Shown here: positions 1-10,439 of the stretch, in pieces
Position numbering within the stretch: position 1 is the first letter of the stretch
Layout: every line of letters begins with the position of its first letter
Program-made: the position numbers and the translations under genes
Assembly (NCBI GenBank): GCA_019055375.1
Contig: JAHQIW010005952.1
Location: forward strand, 62,001-126,000
Reading direction: 5' to 3'
From: Parelaphostrongylus tenuis
Taxonomy: Eukaryota; Nematoda; Chromadorea; Rhabditida; Metastrongylidae
Length of the DNA: 64,000 bases
Notes under the pieces: generated by a model
What the model saw: the letters and a program-made list of their open reading frames with translations, nothing else
What the model was told of the DNA's origin: nothing
Database searches by the model: none

Positions 1-302
1 ATTACTGAAACACTAAGAGGTATGAAAGGCATTCTTCCCAAGGGGTTGAAAATGGGTACGGATAAAGGAAAAGTACTAAAAATACATGCGTTGGTTGAAG
101 TTGCCTTTGGGCGTTCATGCAGCAATTTGCGGTCCACGGTGCGAAATTGCCGCTAGTGCTATAGGAAGCTGCTCAAGGGATTCGCTAAGTGCTAAAAGGC
201 CTTTATTGTCTTCTGTTCTTTACATTGAACTATCAGTGCGTGCTATGAGCTTCCTTACAGAGCACTGCCAGCATTTCACTGAGCGCAATAAAATATCACA
301 TA

Positions 303-660
303 TCAAGCTTCATAACTTTGATATAATCTGATAACATATTTTAAGCCTTTCATGAGGGCTGTTATGCCCCTTATGTAGTGCTGGGCACGTGACTCGGCCT
401 TTCACCCTCATCAGTAGCACAGTGTGCCTTTCGTTTGAGCCAACCCCTTGTAAGGGGATGTACTCCTTACCTATGGAAGAATCGACGGCGAACATATTAC
501 ACTTCACGTGCACCAAGTGCCAAGATCACCCGACATTGGAATGATTAACAGTCGATTGTTCATGCCTGCTAAATCTGAGATTGAAAGGCCGCTACACGTG
601 TCTAGCACTCTATAAGTACCATAACACACCTCATGAAAGGCTTATACATTATCAGTTTAT
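303..660. mobile_element. Short terminal-inverted-repeat element with decayed hammerhead motifs
   Basis: The left end (taacatattttaagcctttc, about 324-343) and the right end, read on the minus strand, share about 80 bp of inverted repeat containing AAGCCTTTCATGAGG. The same TIR family recurs at 3840-4045, 6626-7150, 28140-28640 and 47095-47560, so this is a dispersed non-autonomous element. On the minus strand the left TIR holds CTGATGA (RC of 402-408) followed by a GGCC-closed stem, but the expected GAAA reads GAGT, so the ribozyme-like core is broken. No open reading frame of note. Boundaries are approximate. Confidence 0.6.
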
Positions 661-1334
661 ATACGTTTTGAGCAACAACTGAAAAAAAATAGTCGAAAGG
701 AAAGGTAAGCTTAATAGATTTTTAGTGGCTGAACTCCGGTAAACGATGGATTCTTGTTTGTCTGCAATGGATGCTACCTCTTATCTTTCTTGTACCACTC
801 ATCGGACGCGATCGGATCACGTTCACCGAAGACATGATACTCAATACGACTCAATTGGATATTTTGGTCAGTGTAAGAAATTATGGGCTCAAGTTATAGA
901 ACAATCTTTTATTTCATTTATTTAGAAAATCTTCCACTTTACATTTATAAAATTTTTCAAGCGATTCGCTGGAAACACTTTCACTCATCACATGCGCAAT
1001 ATCATAGCCTTCTCATAAGTTTTGGCACTATTGCAACCAACATCAAGCAGAAGTAATTAAAATTGCTCAACAACACTATTTAAAGCATACGCTATGAATC
1101 TGAACACGTTTCGACCATTTCTCAGGCAGCAAATCAATACCACGCTCATGGAACTCGTCATCCTTTGATTCAAAGAAAGTTACCAATCCTCGACGCCAAT
1201 GATTGAAATCTCGGAACTTTTTCTTGCTCAGGAAGTGCTCCAGCGACTGAAAAAGGTGATGGACTACGGCAAGTCAGGGTTGTACGGCGGACGATCTTCT
1301 CGACAGTCAAGGTTGGATGCTCCTCAGTTGAATG
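661..1334. other. Non-coding stretch, nothing recognised
   Basis: AT-rich sequence with stops in all frames. No repeat, RNA gene or conserved coding pattern was recognised. Confidence 0.4.
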
Positions 1335-1625
1335 ATAATCTGGTGACATGGTAGCATGTTTGAGCCTGTTATGAGGTTTGATGTGGGCACTTATTATAGT
1401 GCTAAACAAGGACCTTATTCGTTCTTACTGACTCCTCAGTATCACAGTCTCCCTCGGTTCAGCCAATCCTTTGTGGACATTCCCCTATATAGAAATACCG
1501 AAACGGAACAACAGATCATCGCAGGTCAGGTTAAAAATCCTCCGACATTGCAATCCCTTTTCAATTACTCCATTGAGGACCTCTCGATCAACTTCGCTTG
1601 ATTGTCCGGAGCATAGCTGGCAGCT
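1335..1625. mobile_element. Fragment of the same TIR element family
   Basis: Contains the family landmarks in order: TTTGAGCCTGTTATGAGG (about 1358), GGGCACTTATTATAGTGC, CTCCTCAGT, CGGTTCAGCCAATCC and TATAGAAATACCGA. These match the fuller copies at 21490-21640 and 6626-7150. Read on the minus strand it has CTGAGGA and GAAT where a hammerhead core would have CUGANGA and GAAA, so it is decayed. Confidence 0.45.
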
Positions 1626-1935
1626 GGTCCTTCAAGGTAGTGTTGCTAGCACAAAACTCAGAAAAGAGCCGAAACTCTGTTCACCTGGACAGAAATTCTT
1701 GAGCCTTTGCACGATTGATGCTCTCAAAGGCAGTCTGTGCATCGAGTCACATTTCGTACTCTCAAAGTAGCAAATTACGATATAAGCTTCGATGTGCAAC
1801 CATGATGCGGCAAGCATGGAAAAGGTACCAAAAGAGAGCTCCGAAAATTCCGATTGATTCGCTGCCTAAAACATGGTAGAAATGTGTTCAAGCTGATGAC
1901 GCATACTTCGAATAGTTTAGTTAAGGAATTTCGGG

Positions 1936-2035
1936 GCGCCGTGGCCGAGTGGTTGCAATGCTTGTCACAGCGTGCGTGAAGCAGAGCTCCACTCTCCCCC
2001 CTCCCCTTCATTCTCTCCGGCGGTCAACAGCAACG
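1936..2035 (+). repeat. tRNA-like (SINE-type) head
   Basis: Starts GCGCCGTGGCCGAGTGGTTG, which resembles the 5' half and A box of a leucine- or serine-type tRNA. No proper anticodon arm or T arm (GGTTCGAATCC) follows, so this is a tRNA-derived repeat or tRNA fragment, not a functional tRNA gene. Confidence 0.35.
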
Positions 2036-2039
2036 CCTT

Positions 2040-3180
2040 AAGAAACGTCACAACCAGGCTAATTTTGAGATTGCAGAGAGGCTCGGTCAACCAGTCTTCT
2101 ACGACGTTAAAGAAGGAAAAACGACAAATTGTTTGCTATAAGTACTGAGATCCGCGTAGTGATAAAAAAACACTGTGAAGACGTATCAATAAAGTGTCAA
2201 TAGAAAACGTGTTGAGCAGTTTTCATTACTTCTGGTCAGTAGTTTTTGGTGTCCATAGCTCGAGTGCCGAAAGTCATGAGCAGAACTAATAGAAATCAGA
2301 GAGCGCTCCCAATTCAGTGGAGGCTAGTCTTGCATATGTTTACTCCTCTGTGTGAGATTCTCCACCTGCACATTCATGTTTACAATCATAACGGCAGAGT
2401 AACGTGGCTACTGAGGAAATGCGATTAAAGATCGCAAATGATTTTTTCCATTGTTTTTTCTGAAAGCTGTAGCGGTGGCATTAATATGGAAAGGTGCAAT
2501 CATCTTGATCATGTAAATCGATCATTTTCGGTAAGCTTTGCCAAGGCTTTTCCAGCTTTGCAGCTTCGGCCACGGCTCCTCTTCTTTATTCACAAGAAGA
2601 CGATACCCTTGAGTCAAAAGAGCATTTGAAATGTTCAAAAACCTTCGCCAAAGACGAATGTGAGTAAACGAGTCGTGTTCAAGTGGTGGAATGCGCACAC
2701 TAGATTATGATGTTGGGTCGTGTAAAATAAAAAAATCCCTGATGGAACGAGTTAATGTTGAATTCCTTACACTTAGTGATTTTAGACTGCCAATGTGATA
2801 ACAGCTGTTTTCCTTGGCCCATCTTTCGTCATTTCTTGCTTATGTTATTTGAAGATTCTTCGCTTTCTTCGTCGTCATCGACTAAACAAAACAGTGTAAG
2901 TTATTTCGTGACAGTACTAAATTAACTATTCTTGTTTCTGGTGATCGTAAACAAATTTTAAGTAAAAATGAAGAAGAGTATGCTCACGTCTTGTACTCGA
3001 ATTCTATAGCTGAAAACGGTTCAGCCATTCTAATAAATTAGTACAAACGAAATATTTCTGTAATAGAAAACAGACACTTTTCCCCTATTCGTACCCATAT
3101 TCAGCCCGCGCTTTTTTTTCAGAAGGACCAATGATCATTTAATGGCCTAAGTCTTGAGATTTTGAATGATGTTTTTAATC
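2040..3180. other. Non-coding stretch, nothing recognised
   Basis: Only short open frames (about 60 codons) with no recognisable protein pattern or splice-bounded exon. Confidence 0.35.
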
Positions 3181-3690
3181 TCTTGATCATTTCATTGCGC
3201 TGTGACAGTGAAAATAAGATTTTCTTCTGAACTCAAGCATTTCCCGCTGAGTAAAGCTTCTCCTCCAAAAATACAGCAAGCACTTGATAGCTCAATTTTC
3301 GAGGATTTTGATGATGTAATTGGTTTTCAAAATAAACTTTCTGTTAGGCTGCAACACGAGAATTAAGACTGCATTTCACATGCGGCGCGCATTTTTTACA
3401 CGGGTATGTGAATGAATTTCTCAACATTGGCATCAAGCCATCGCGTTTTTGAATAACCATTCGATAGCTCAAATTTTGAAAACTTCAAAAGAGTACTTCT
3501 TCTCAAGAATGGCATTCTTACCACGCAGTGAAAGCAATAAGATTATTTTTTACAGCTGAGCAATTTTAGCTGGACAAGCCTTTATTTCAAAATTCAACGA
3601 TCACTCGATAGCTTAAATCTCGACAATTTCGATAGCGCTTAGTTTTTCAGATAGACTCTTTTTTGCGTGGGCAGCACTGAAATTACGGTT
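3180..3690. repeat. Dispersed repeat family copy
   Basis: Contains the phrase CAACATTGGCATCAAGCCA (about 3422), which recurs at about 62763, and 'CATTCGATAG' phrases that recur at about 31985. The three regions share order and spacing over several hundred bases with heavy divergence. No coding capacity seen. Family unknown. Confidence 0.35.
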
Positions 3691-3839
3691 GCATTTCATG
3701 CTGTGCGTAGATCTTGCGGTATGTCGATGCGAAGTAGCCCCACACTTCAGCCGAAAAGAAATGCGCACCGAGTGTCAAATCCTCTTTTGGCAGTAACAAC
3801 GCACTTAAAGTCCTTTTCAAAAAACAAGCATACCATTCA

Positions 3840-4045
3840 AATTGGCTAACATATTTTGAGCCTTTCATAAAGTTAGCAAACAGCGCGTGTAAATAGATCG
3901 GCGTCGGTTTCCGTAAATTGGTGATAAAATCTCTCGGAACTAACCGAAAGATACCGTGCAACTGACAAAGCTGTCATGCCAAAGCACGTGTTTCGCACTA
4001 CATAAGTGCCCCAAAGGACCTCATAAAAGGCTCAAATTTTTTCAG
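3840..4045. mobile_element. Decayed TIR element copy
   Basis: Begins TAACATATTTTGAGCCTTTC and ends with the inverse of that motif (AAAGGCTCAAATTTTT). The right part keeps AGCACGTGTTTCGCACTACA, the hammerhead stem III/stem I region of the family, but the core has lost CUGANGA (reads CTGACAA) and GAAA. Confidence 0.5.
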
Positions 4046-4049
4046 AATG

Positions 4050-5640
4050 TACACTGTTCAAATTATCAATTTGATCTACCGTATGACTACTAGAAGTCAA
4101 AAAAGTAGGGAATACTTCTTTTAGAATTGGCTGAGAATGGGTGCGGATATCAGAAGGGAACCTAAAAATTACCTACTTAGTCTAGTGTTCCCAATGTTAG
4201 TGTACTATTTCTGGAATAGAAAAACTTTGAAAAAATACTGGTAGGCCACCCATATACTAGTAATAGTCCTAAATCGGCGGGTAAATCGGGTCGTCTCCGA
4301 AATTATCTTCTTTATCTACATTGCCTTTCCATCTCCATGTTCTTGTATCTTTGAGGGTAAATCTCGCCGATGAAATGCCACATCTTTTTTTTCTGGAATA
4401 TGTTGGTATGATCTGGCACCTCCATATTTTCCTCAACTGACAACGAAATATCGGGCATACTTTCTGAACACAACAATTTCCTTTTTTTTTACAAGAAAAA
4501 AACATTTAGAGCATAAGTATAATTTTCAGCACCGGTCGGCTGAATCGGCGTCTTCGATTATCTTTCTCTTTTATCTCCGTATATTAACGGTCACCATTTT
4601 TATGAAAATTATCTTCGTTGCAGATCGTTTCGGAGAGAATACCGAGCTTTTGTGCATTTGACTGTGTATATAGTGGTATTTACAATTTCCATCCTGTATA
4701 ATATCTTCCTTGTTCTGGCTTTTTGTTGCATCAAGGTATGTTCGTTTTTCTAGCTAAGAGAAAATTTAATCAAATATTAATGCAAACAAAACAAAATCTG
4801 CCCTATCTGCATTTTCGTCTTCAAAGTCCTGAAAGGGGTCTAATGGCTCTCGTTTCATTTCAAGGTGGCCTATCTATTTTACACATTTTTATTAGAAAAA
4901 GTTTGGCTTGCAAGTCGTTAGTCTATCTGTTGTGTGAGCCAAATAAGTTTATAACCTCCAACTGATCCTTTCGCCTTCTGCTTGCCGTCGAGATGATATC
5001 GCTTTCAACATCGCCGAGTATGGGAGTGTCTATGCGATTCATTAGTTGTTAAAGTAAATAACTTCAGCTTTCATCCTCCACTCCACAGATCATCAAGAAA
5101 TAAATGATATGCTAGCAATATCATGTCAGTGTACCTGGATTGCATCATCACTTGGCTTCTCGTGCTCTTCCAAGGAGTCTTGGAGCTGTGTGTTCAACTT
5201 CGCTATGTGCATTCAATCATTCTCGCTGAACCCTTTTCTAATAAGCGTTTGCTTTATTGGAATTGACTCTAAACTCGCTTAAGGTGATTACAATTAACTG
5301 ACCCGACGCTGTAGGTGCAGAACACGGTAATAATAACAAGTTTGCTGTGGATAAACTTTCAGTAGACCAATCCGATAAGTGGATTGAGTACGGTAGGATT
5401 ACAGTAAGTCTAACGACCCACCACTGGCAGCTAAGTGATGACAACTGCTTTTCTGTTTGACGAAAGCTTATATATGGACCACAAACAGTTAGCCACATGA
5501 AGTGCTACAGAAAGCCTACGATCACATAAAAATCTATGCGCACAAAGAGTTGAATTTGGAAACACAAAGGTTAGCATGTGTATAAAAGATAGGCAAGATG
5601 ATGGTTTAAGATAAATTCAACCAAAGAATTTCTTGCTCAC
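4050..5640. other. Non-coding stretch, nothing recognised
   Basis: No recognisable gene, RNA or repeat. Short open frames up to about 86 codons lack any protein family signature. Confidence 0.35.
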
Positions 5641-5679
5641 ACTACATGGGGAAAAAGTTCGTAGCATAAAAAGTGACAT

Positions 5680-5802
5680 GTTTATATATTTATATATATA
5701 TACACATATATATACAAAAGCTAGAAAAGCTATGTATATTATATATATATATATATATATATATCTGTACATGTATATATGTTATATGTACATATATATA
5801 AA
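5680..5802. repeat. TA-rich microsatellite
   Basis: Imperfect (TA)n tract with interspersed TATATACA and TACATG units. It abuts the left end of the transposon that follows. The protein frame read through it is low-complexity (YIYIYI) and not a gene. Confidence 0.85.
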
Positions 5803-5944
5803 GGGTGTGGAAAAAGTTATATCAGTTTTGTATTTGTTGATTTTGACAGTGATATAACGTTTCTCATTTATTCTGATAATCTTCTCAATTCTTTATCGAA
5901 TATTGGTCTAGAGTCTGCTTTATTTATCTGTCTATTTTTAGTTG

Positions 5945-6258
5945 TGCTAAAATTATAAGTCGTAAAAATGAGTGTTTCGCAGTAGTTGAGTTGCACAAGA
6001 CGGGAATGAAAACGGCCGACATTGTTGAAATCGACTTGTTTCAAACCAGCAAGTGTATACAGAGTAGTAAAACGTTTCAACGAAACTGAAGGGACTGAGC
6101 GTCGTCTGCTAAAAGGTTGTCCAACCGCCTCGTCTACTCCGGAAGACACTCAGAAGGTCCGTTGCGAAGTTCAACAGAGTGCAGAGCGTTTGATGCGCAA
6201 AATGGCTCGGAAACCTCGAAATCAGCGAATGGAGCGTTTGAAACATTGTAAGCAATAA
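5945..6258 (+). pseudogene. N-terminal part of Tc1/mariner-type transposase
   Basis: Two overlapping frames together give the paired helix-turn-helix DNA-binding region of an IS630/Tc1/mariner transposase: ELHKTGMKTADIVE in one frame, then FKPASVYRVVKRFNETEG, STPEDTQKVRCEVQQSAERL and a degraded MARKPRNQ in the next. At least one frameshift near 6035 separates them. It is a dead N-terminal fragment of the surrounding transposon. Confidence 0.7.
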
Positions 6259-6625
6259 TCGAAAGGTGTGCAGATAGAATATCACTCGCGTTCACTTTGC
6301 GGGACAAAAAGATGAAAGAATAACGGCCTCCAGATTCTCGCCGAATGATTCGTTTGGTAGATGTTGCTCATTGATCGAAGGTGCTTTTTATGTATGAGAA
6401 GATATTCACGGTCGAACCAGTCCACAATCGCCAAATTTGGCGGGGAATTCTCGAGAAGGTACAGCAGAATTAACAACAAAAACCATGAGCCGCAGTCATA
6501 TTCCTGCTTCTTTGATGGTCCGAACCTGCATTTGCGCCATCGGAAAGGCGCCGCCATTGGTCTCCATCAACAGAAACCTCGAACATTGCAACCGACTATT
6601 TTGAAATCTCGCTCAAGAACAATAT

Positions 6626-7150
6626 AATTTGGCAGGGTATTTTGAGTCTTTCGTGAGGTCTGTTTTGAGCATTTATGCAGTGCAAAACGCGTGTTACGGC
6701 CGTACAGCCTCGTCAGTGGCGCGGTGTCTTTTCGCTCACTCAGTTCCTCTGGGATTCCCTTTATAGAAGAATCGACGACGAACTTTTTGCACTTAACGTA
6801 CGATGGAGCAATCACCGTACCGTTTTTTCAGAGTGTCGTGTATTCTTGATTGTTCATTGCATAGCGTATGGCTGTTGCGTGGACATATGTTAGAAGCATT
6901 GCAACAGTAACAGCCAAACACCGTGTAGTCGGACAATCGATCCACCTCAACAATGTGAAAGAACGCCACGCTGATTGTTTCACCGTACGTTGAGTGTAAA
7001 AGGTTTGTCGTTAATTTCCCTATATAGTTTTGATCATCGAGGAACTGACTGAACAAAGAGGCACAATGCGACTGACGAGGCTGTACGGCCGAAACACGAG
7101 CCTTGCACTGCAAAAGTGCCCAAAACAGACCTCATGCAAGGTTCAAAATA
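6626..7150. mobile_element. Long-TIR foldback element nested in the transposon, with hammerhead remnants
   Basis: The first ~215 bp (from TTTTGAGTCTTTCGTGAGG) and the last ~215 bp (to CCTCATGCAAGGTTCAAAATA) are inverted copies at roughly 80% identity, with a short centre. It splits the transposase of the host element between the first catalytic block and the C-terminal block. Right arm, plus strand: CTGACGA (7072-7078), stem GGC...GCC (7079-7090) and GAAA (7091-7094) form a correct hammerhead core, but the cleavage-site triplet is GCC rather than NUH. The left arm core on the minus strand reads GTAA for GAAA. Confidence 0.7.
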
Positions 7151-7159
7151 CATTGTAAA

Positions 7160-7648
7160 AGCGTCAATTCAATGCTTCCAGCGATTAGCAGCAAGCTTCA
7201 TGAAGCGTACTGGAGCCTTGGCGTACTCAACACTCTGGCGCTGACGGATTTACGCTTCAAGTGGACTGGGCTCCTGAATATTCGGTCTGCTCAACGACTG
7301 CCATGTGTTAAAAGGTGTTTCCAGGCTCTTGGGATCATATGGCAGTCACACGAGCCGGATCTTAACCTAATGGAGTACTCCGTATGGTCCATACTAGAAG
7401 AGAAACTCTGGGCTACTTGCTACACTACCGTCGACGCGCTTAAAGCGTCTCTGACACGCGTTTGGGACGAAATTATGGTGGAAAGGTGTGGGAGCATCGT
7501 CGGAAATTTTCGCAAGCGACTTCGTATATATGTGGAGACTAAGGGAGGCAGTTTGAGATTTGTTGCGGACTTCTTTTTTATTGTTATAGTTGCCAGTCTA
7601 GTAAACGTAATTCTTCCTTCAAGTGAATCAATTTATTTGTGTAAATAG
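7160..7648 (+). pseudogene. C-terminal part of Tc1/mariner-type transposase
   Basis: An open frame covers the end of the DDE catalytic domain: WQSHEPDLNLMEYSVW carries the last acidic residue (usual motif PDLNPMDY), followed by SILEEKLWATCYTTVDALK, SLTRVWDEIMVERCGSIV and FRKRLRIYVETKGGSLRF. The middle of the protein lies on the other side of the nested element. The region before about residue 60 of this frame is not transposase-like. It is a fossil, not a host gene. Confidence 0.75.
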
Positions 7649-7704
7649 TAATTTATTACTGTTGAAATACTGCACGTGAGCGGAAAAATTTCTTCACACC
7701 GCGA

Positions 7705-9320
7705 TGATAACAAATCACAATATGTCAAGTCATAAGATCATCCACATTGTAGTGATTAACAGTTGATTCCTCATGGTTGGTAAATTGAGTAATGTATATA
7801 TCCAATAGCTGTGAGCTTACTAGGCTCAATGCCGCAAGCTCGTTGAACGGTGGTAGCTGACTGTGGTAATGTTTTATATCGAGGAAAGAGTAGTTGAATA
7901 TTTGTGGCTTTGGTGGTGACGTGGTAGCACGCCTCTCAGCATGGGAGAAACGCGCATTTAACTCCTGCCGGGGGTCGAAAGATTTGCTTGTTACTCAGTA
8001 TATTTGGATATTTGAACAGCTTGACGTCATATTGGGAATATGGATTCTATCATCAAATTTCGGTTAGTCCTTTGACGATGATGATTTTGATTACTCGCTT
8101 AATTATACCCTCACCAGTACATTCCAAGGTTTACTACTGCGATCACAGTCATAGCAAAATTACAGGACATGAATTAGCGCTAGTATTTTAACAGACATAT
8201 GCATGTTCATTCTTCCCAAAGCTCCACTGCTAACATTTTCTCTGCGGTAATGTGAAAGAATTTTTACATTTGCGCTTTTTAGAGAAGTATATAGGGACTT
8301 ATTACTTTAGGTTATATCATGAAAACTGCGCATACCAGATAAATTAAATTTTTTTTAGAACAAGTGAAAAGCATGTTTGCAAAAGTCATGCGCCAAACCG
8401 GATTGCCAAAAACAAGAGGACCATCTCCTTAATTCGCTGACTTAGAGGAAATAAAATGCTGAGCTTTTGCAGTAATATGAGCAGCTTGAACATTCTTTAG
8501 GTAGCTTCTCGGTTAACAATTTGGTCTTTCACTGAGTGAGATCCGTAAAACATAACAGTAACAACAGCAGATATCGCCCAATAATATAGTGATGCAGAAA
8601 GAAAGGGATTATCAAATAAGTCGACGAGCTTAACTGAACAGCAAAACGTTGCCAGGGAGCTTATTATCCGTTGTTGCGTGTATATCCACTAATCACTAGT
8701 CTCTCTTATGCTCATCCGTGGACGCTACTAATAACAGCGACCGATCTTCGCCGAAAGCTGTGTATTATGTACAGGATTCGGAAGCCTCCAGTTCTTGTAT
8801 GTAATTCTTTTTTTTTCATAAAACCTGCAAATTTCCTCCATCGCTAATTTTTCAGAATATTTTTTTGGTATTCTTCGTCAATGGGCAACCTAAGCAAGCA
8901 GTCATTAAATCGGAATCACCCTTATTTTGGAGAAGAATGCAATTTCAATAGAAGCTCAAGGCATGATTCTACTTTTTCAATGAGTATTTTACTATGTTCA
9001 TGATAATCGCAGCATGAAATGTACCGTCTTGTGTATTTTTACTCATGATCTATAGATGATGAGGCAATTTCGGAGGTAGAAAAACGCATACAATGTCGAG
9101 TCACATTTGAGTTAACGAGTTGAACACCTGTGTAAACGCAGCTCAACGCTCTCAGTTTGCAGCATCTTTTTCGAAGCGGTATTATTCTCCATTGGCTCGA
9201 GTTAATATTTGAATTCAATTAAGCATATGTTTTAATGTCCAAAAGCAAAAGAATCCTACTGGATAAAGATTATAATAATGCTTTGAGACTGAGGAATGCA
9301 CGTTAACAAAGGAGAAATTG
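7705..9320. other. Mostly non-coding stretch with one tRNA-like head
   Basis: Near 7911-7985 there is GGCTTTGGTGGTGACGTGGT followed by AGCACGCC and a GGGGTCGAAAG tail, a degenerate tRNA-derived head. The rest shows no gene, splice-bounded exon or recognised repeat. Confidence 0.35.
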
Positions 9321-9324
9321 AATT

Positions 9325-9872
9325 CTGAAAGTTCCGTTTTCATGCGTTAATCAGCAACAGAAGCAGAATAACAATTCTTTAAAGTATGTACCACCATTAT
9401 CCAGGACATTGTGCCATCGTGGTGCAAGATTCCGGTTCTTGGCGAGGCTTCTTGTGGACAAAGTTAAATTGGTGCAACTTGTTGACATTTCGCTGCAAAA
9501 CACCAAGCTCTTCAGCCGAATCACGAGTGATCGATGAAAGCTCGGCGTCCAAAGCGTCTCGCAAGTCACTTTCATTCAAAACAAATGGGCTGACCAGAAT
9601 GACGCATGTCTTCGAGATCAAATTTGTCTTCTTTGAATTGCTCAAACCATTTTCTCTCAGTCGATTTTGTGGCCGTATTAGCGTCTTCACCCTTATTAAT
9701 TTCAACGGCGGCTTTAAGAGTCGTTGAACCTGTTCTTCAATAATGGTGGATTAACACAGGCAAATCATACTGTTCAATAGGCATTTTGGAAGTGAAATTA
9801 ATGAATTAGATAAAGATATAGATAGCAATCGACATAAAACGACACATAGATGTCAAAAAATGGAACTTTCAA
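9325..9872 (-). mobile_element. Internally deleted mariner element
   Basis: The ends form a short inverted repeat (TGAAAGTTCCGTTTT near 9326, and the inverse of GGAACTTTCA near 9862). On the minus strand an N-terminal mariner transposase piece (SDLRDALDAELSSITRDSAE, ELGVLQRNVNKLHQ, about 9460-9600) runs in another frame directly into a C-terminal piece (RWHNVLDNGGTYFKELL, about 9365-9430). The whole catalytic DDD core between these is missing. This is a typical non-autonomous deletion derivative. Confidence 0.75.
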
Positions 9873-9962
9873 AAATTTCCCAGAACTTTTTGCTCACCCC
9901 AACAAGAAAACTTCTTTCCTTATTATTTGAGCCAACTTGTCATGTGGTCTGCTAAGGGCTCT

Positions 9963-10013
9963 TGTCAGCCCGATACACGTGTTTCGTCTTTACAGACTCA
10001 TCAGTCGGGCAGA
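9963..10013 (-). ncRNA. Type I hammerhead ribozyme, core intact
   Basis: Read on the minus strand: stem I 5' GCCCGA (10010-10005), core CUGAUGA (10004-9998), stem II GUCU/AGAC closed by a GUAA tetraloop (9997-9986), core GAAA (9985-9982), minimal stem III ACA/UGU with a 2-nt CG loop, cleavage triplet GUA (predicted cut between 9974 and 9973), stem I 3' UCGGGC (9973-9968). All invariant core bases (C3, U4, G5, A6, G8, A9, G12, A13, A14) are present. The stem III is too short to close as a monomer; the self-complementary ACACGUGU suggests dimer action, as described for short-stem-III hammerheads of Penelope-like elements. Confidence 0.85.
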
Positions 10014-10182
10014 ACCCGTCGTCTTTCGATATTTTTGAAGTTAGTTCTCTCGGGAGCTCTGCTCCCTTACATAGAGTTATCGAAGACGTACGTTTTACAC
10101 TCTATGTCAAGCGAAATTTTCACCTAACACAGAGTGTTTTCGCACTCGATTGCTAGCTGGCTGGTATTTTATCATATTATAC

Positions 10183-10431
10183 CTTTCCTTCGAGTGATTT
10201 ATTAAGACCACGCTCAAATTTCAATATATTCTTTCATTATTATTTGAGCCAACTTGTCATGTGGTCTGGTAAGGGCTCTTGTACAGCCCGACTGACGAGT
10301 CTGTAAAGACGAAACACGTGTATCGGGCTGTACAAGAGCCCTTACCAGACCACACGACAAGTTGGCTCAAATAATAATGAAAGGATATATTGAAACTTGA
10401 GCATGGTCTTGATAAAGCACTCGAAGGAAAG
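10183..10431. repeat. Palindrome with 109-bp arms and a 31-nt loop
   Basis: The left arm 10183-10291 and right arm 10323-10431 are reverse complements with about 6 mismatches, the innermost ~60 bp having only one. The 31-nt loop (10292-10322) is exactly the hammerhead catalytic core from CUGACGA to the cleavage base, so the arms are simply an enormously extended ribozyme stem I. Most mismatches are transitions. Confidence 0.9.
10285..10329 (+). ncRNA. Type I hammerhead ribozyme, core intact, in foldback
   Basis: Core CUGACGA 10292-10298; stem II GUCU (10299-10302), GUAA tetraloop, AGAC (10307-10310); GAAA 10311-10314; short stem III with self-complementary ACACGUGU (10314-10321); triplet GUA with predicted cleavage after 10322; stem I GCCCGA (10286-10291) with UCGGGC (10323-10328), extending to 109 bp. 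All invariant nucleotides are present. It differs from the 9963-10013 copy mainly at the variable position 7 (C instead of U). Confidence 0.88.
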
Positions 10432-10439
10432 AAAACTTC

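Larger units (their letters stand above)
5803..7700 (+). mobile_element. Tc1/mariner-superfamily transposon, decayed
   Basis: The left end GGGTGTGGAAAAAGTT and the inverse of the right end (GGTGTGAAGAAATTTTTCC) are terminal inverted repeats. The transposase is on the plus strand. The helix-turn-helix part is at 5945-6250, with LHKTGMKTADIV, VYRVVKRFNETEGT and STPEDTQKVR, followed by a degraded MARKPRNQRMERL. The first catalytic block is near 6388-6425 (YEKIFTVEPVHNRQ, where the acidic residue before EKIFTVEP is replaced). The C-terminal block is at 7320-7565 (PDLNLMEYSVWSILEEK, ALKASLTRVWDEI, KRLRIYVETKGG). Frames shift several times and a second element (6626-7150) is inserted in the middle, so it cannot encode active transposase. 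Confidence 0.8.
9926..10432. mobile_element. Inverted-repeat element carrying two opposed hammerhead ribozymes
   Basis: The left segment (TTTGAGCCAACTTGTCATG at 9927) is repeated in inverse at the right end (GACAAGTTGGCTCAAATAAT, about 10352-10371) and again directly at about 10245. A hammerhead ribozyme lies in the left segment on the minus strand and another in the right segment on the plus strand, both reading outward. The right one is embedded in a perfect-looking foldback (see 10183-10431). No protein-coding potential. Confidence 0.75.
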
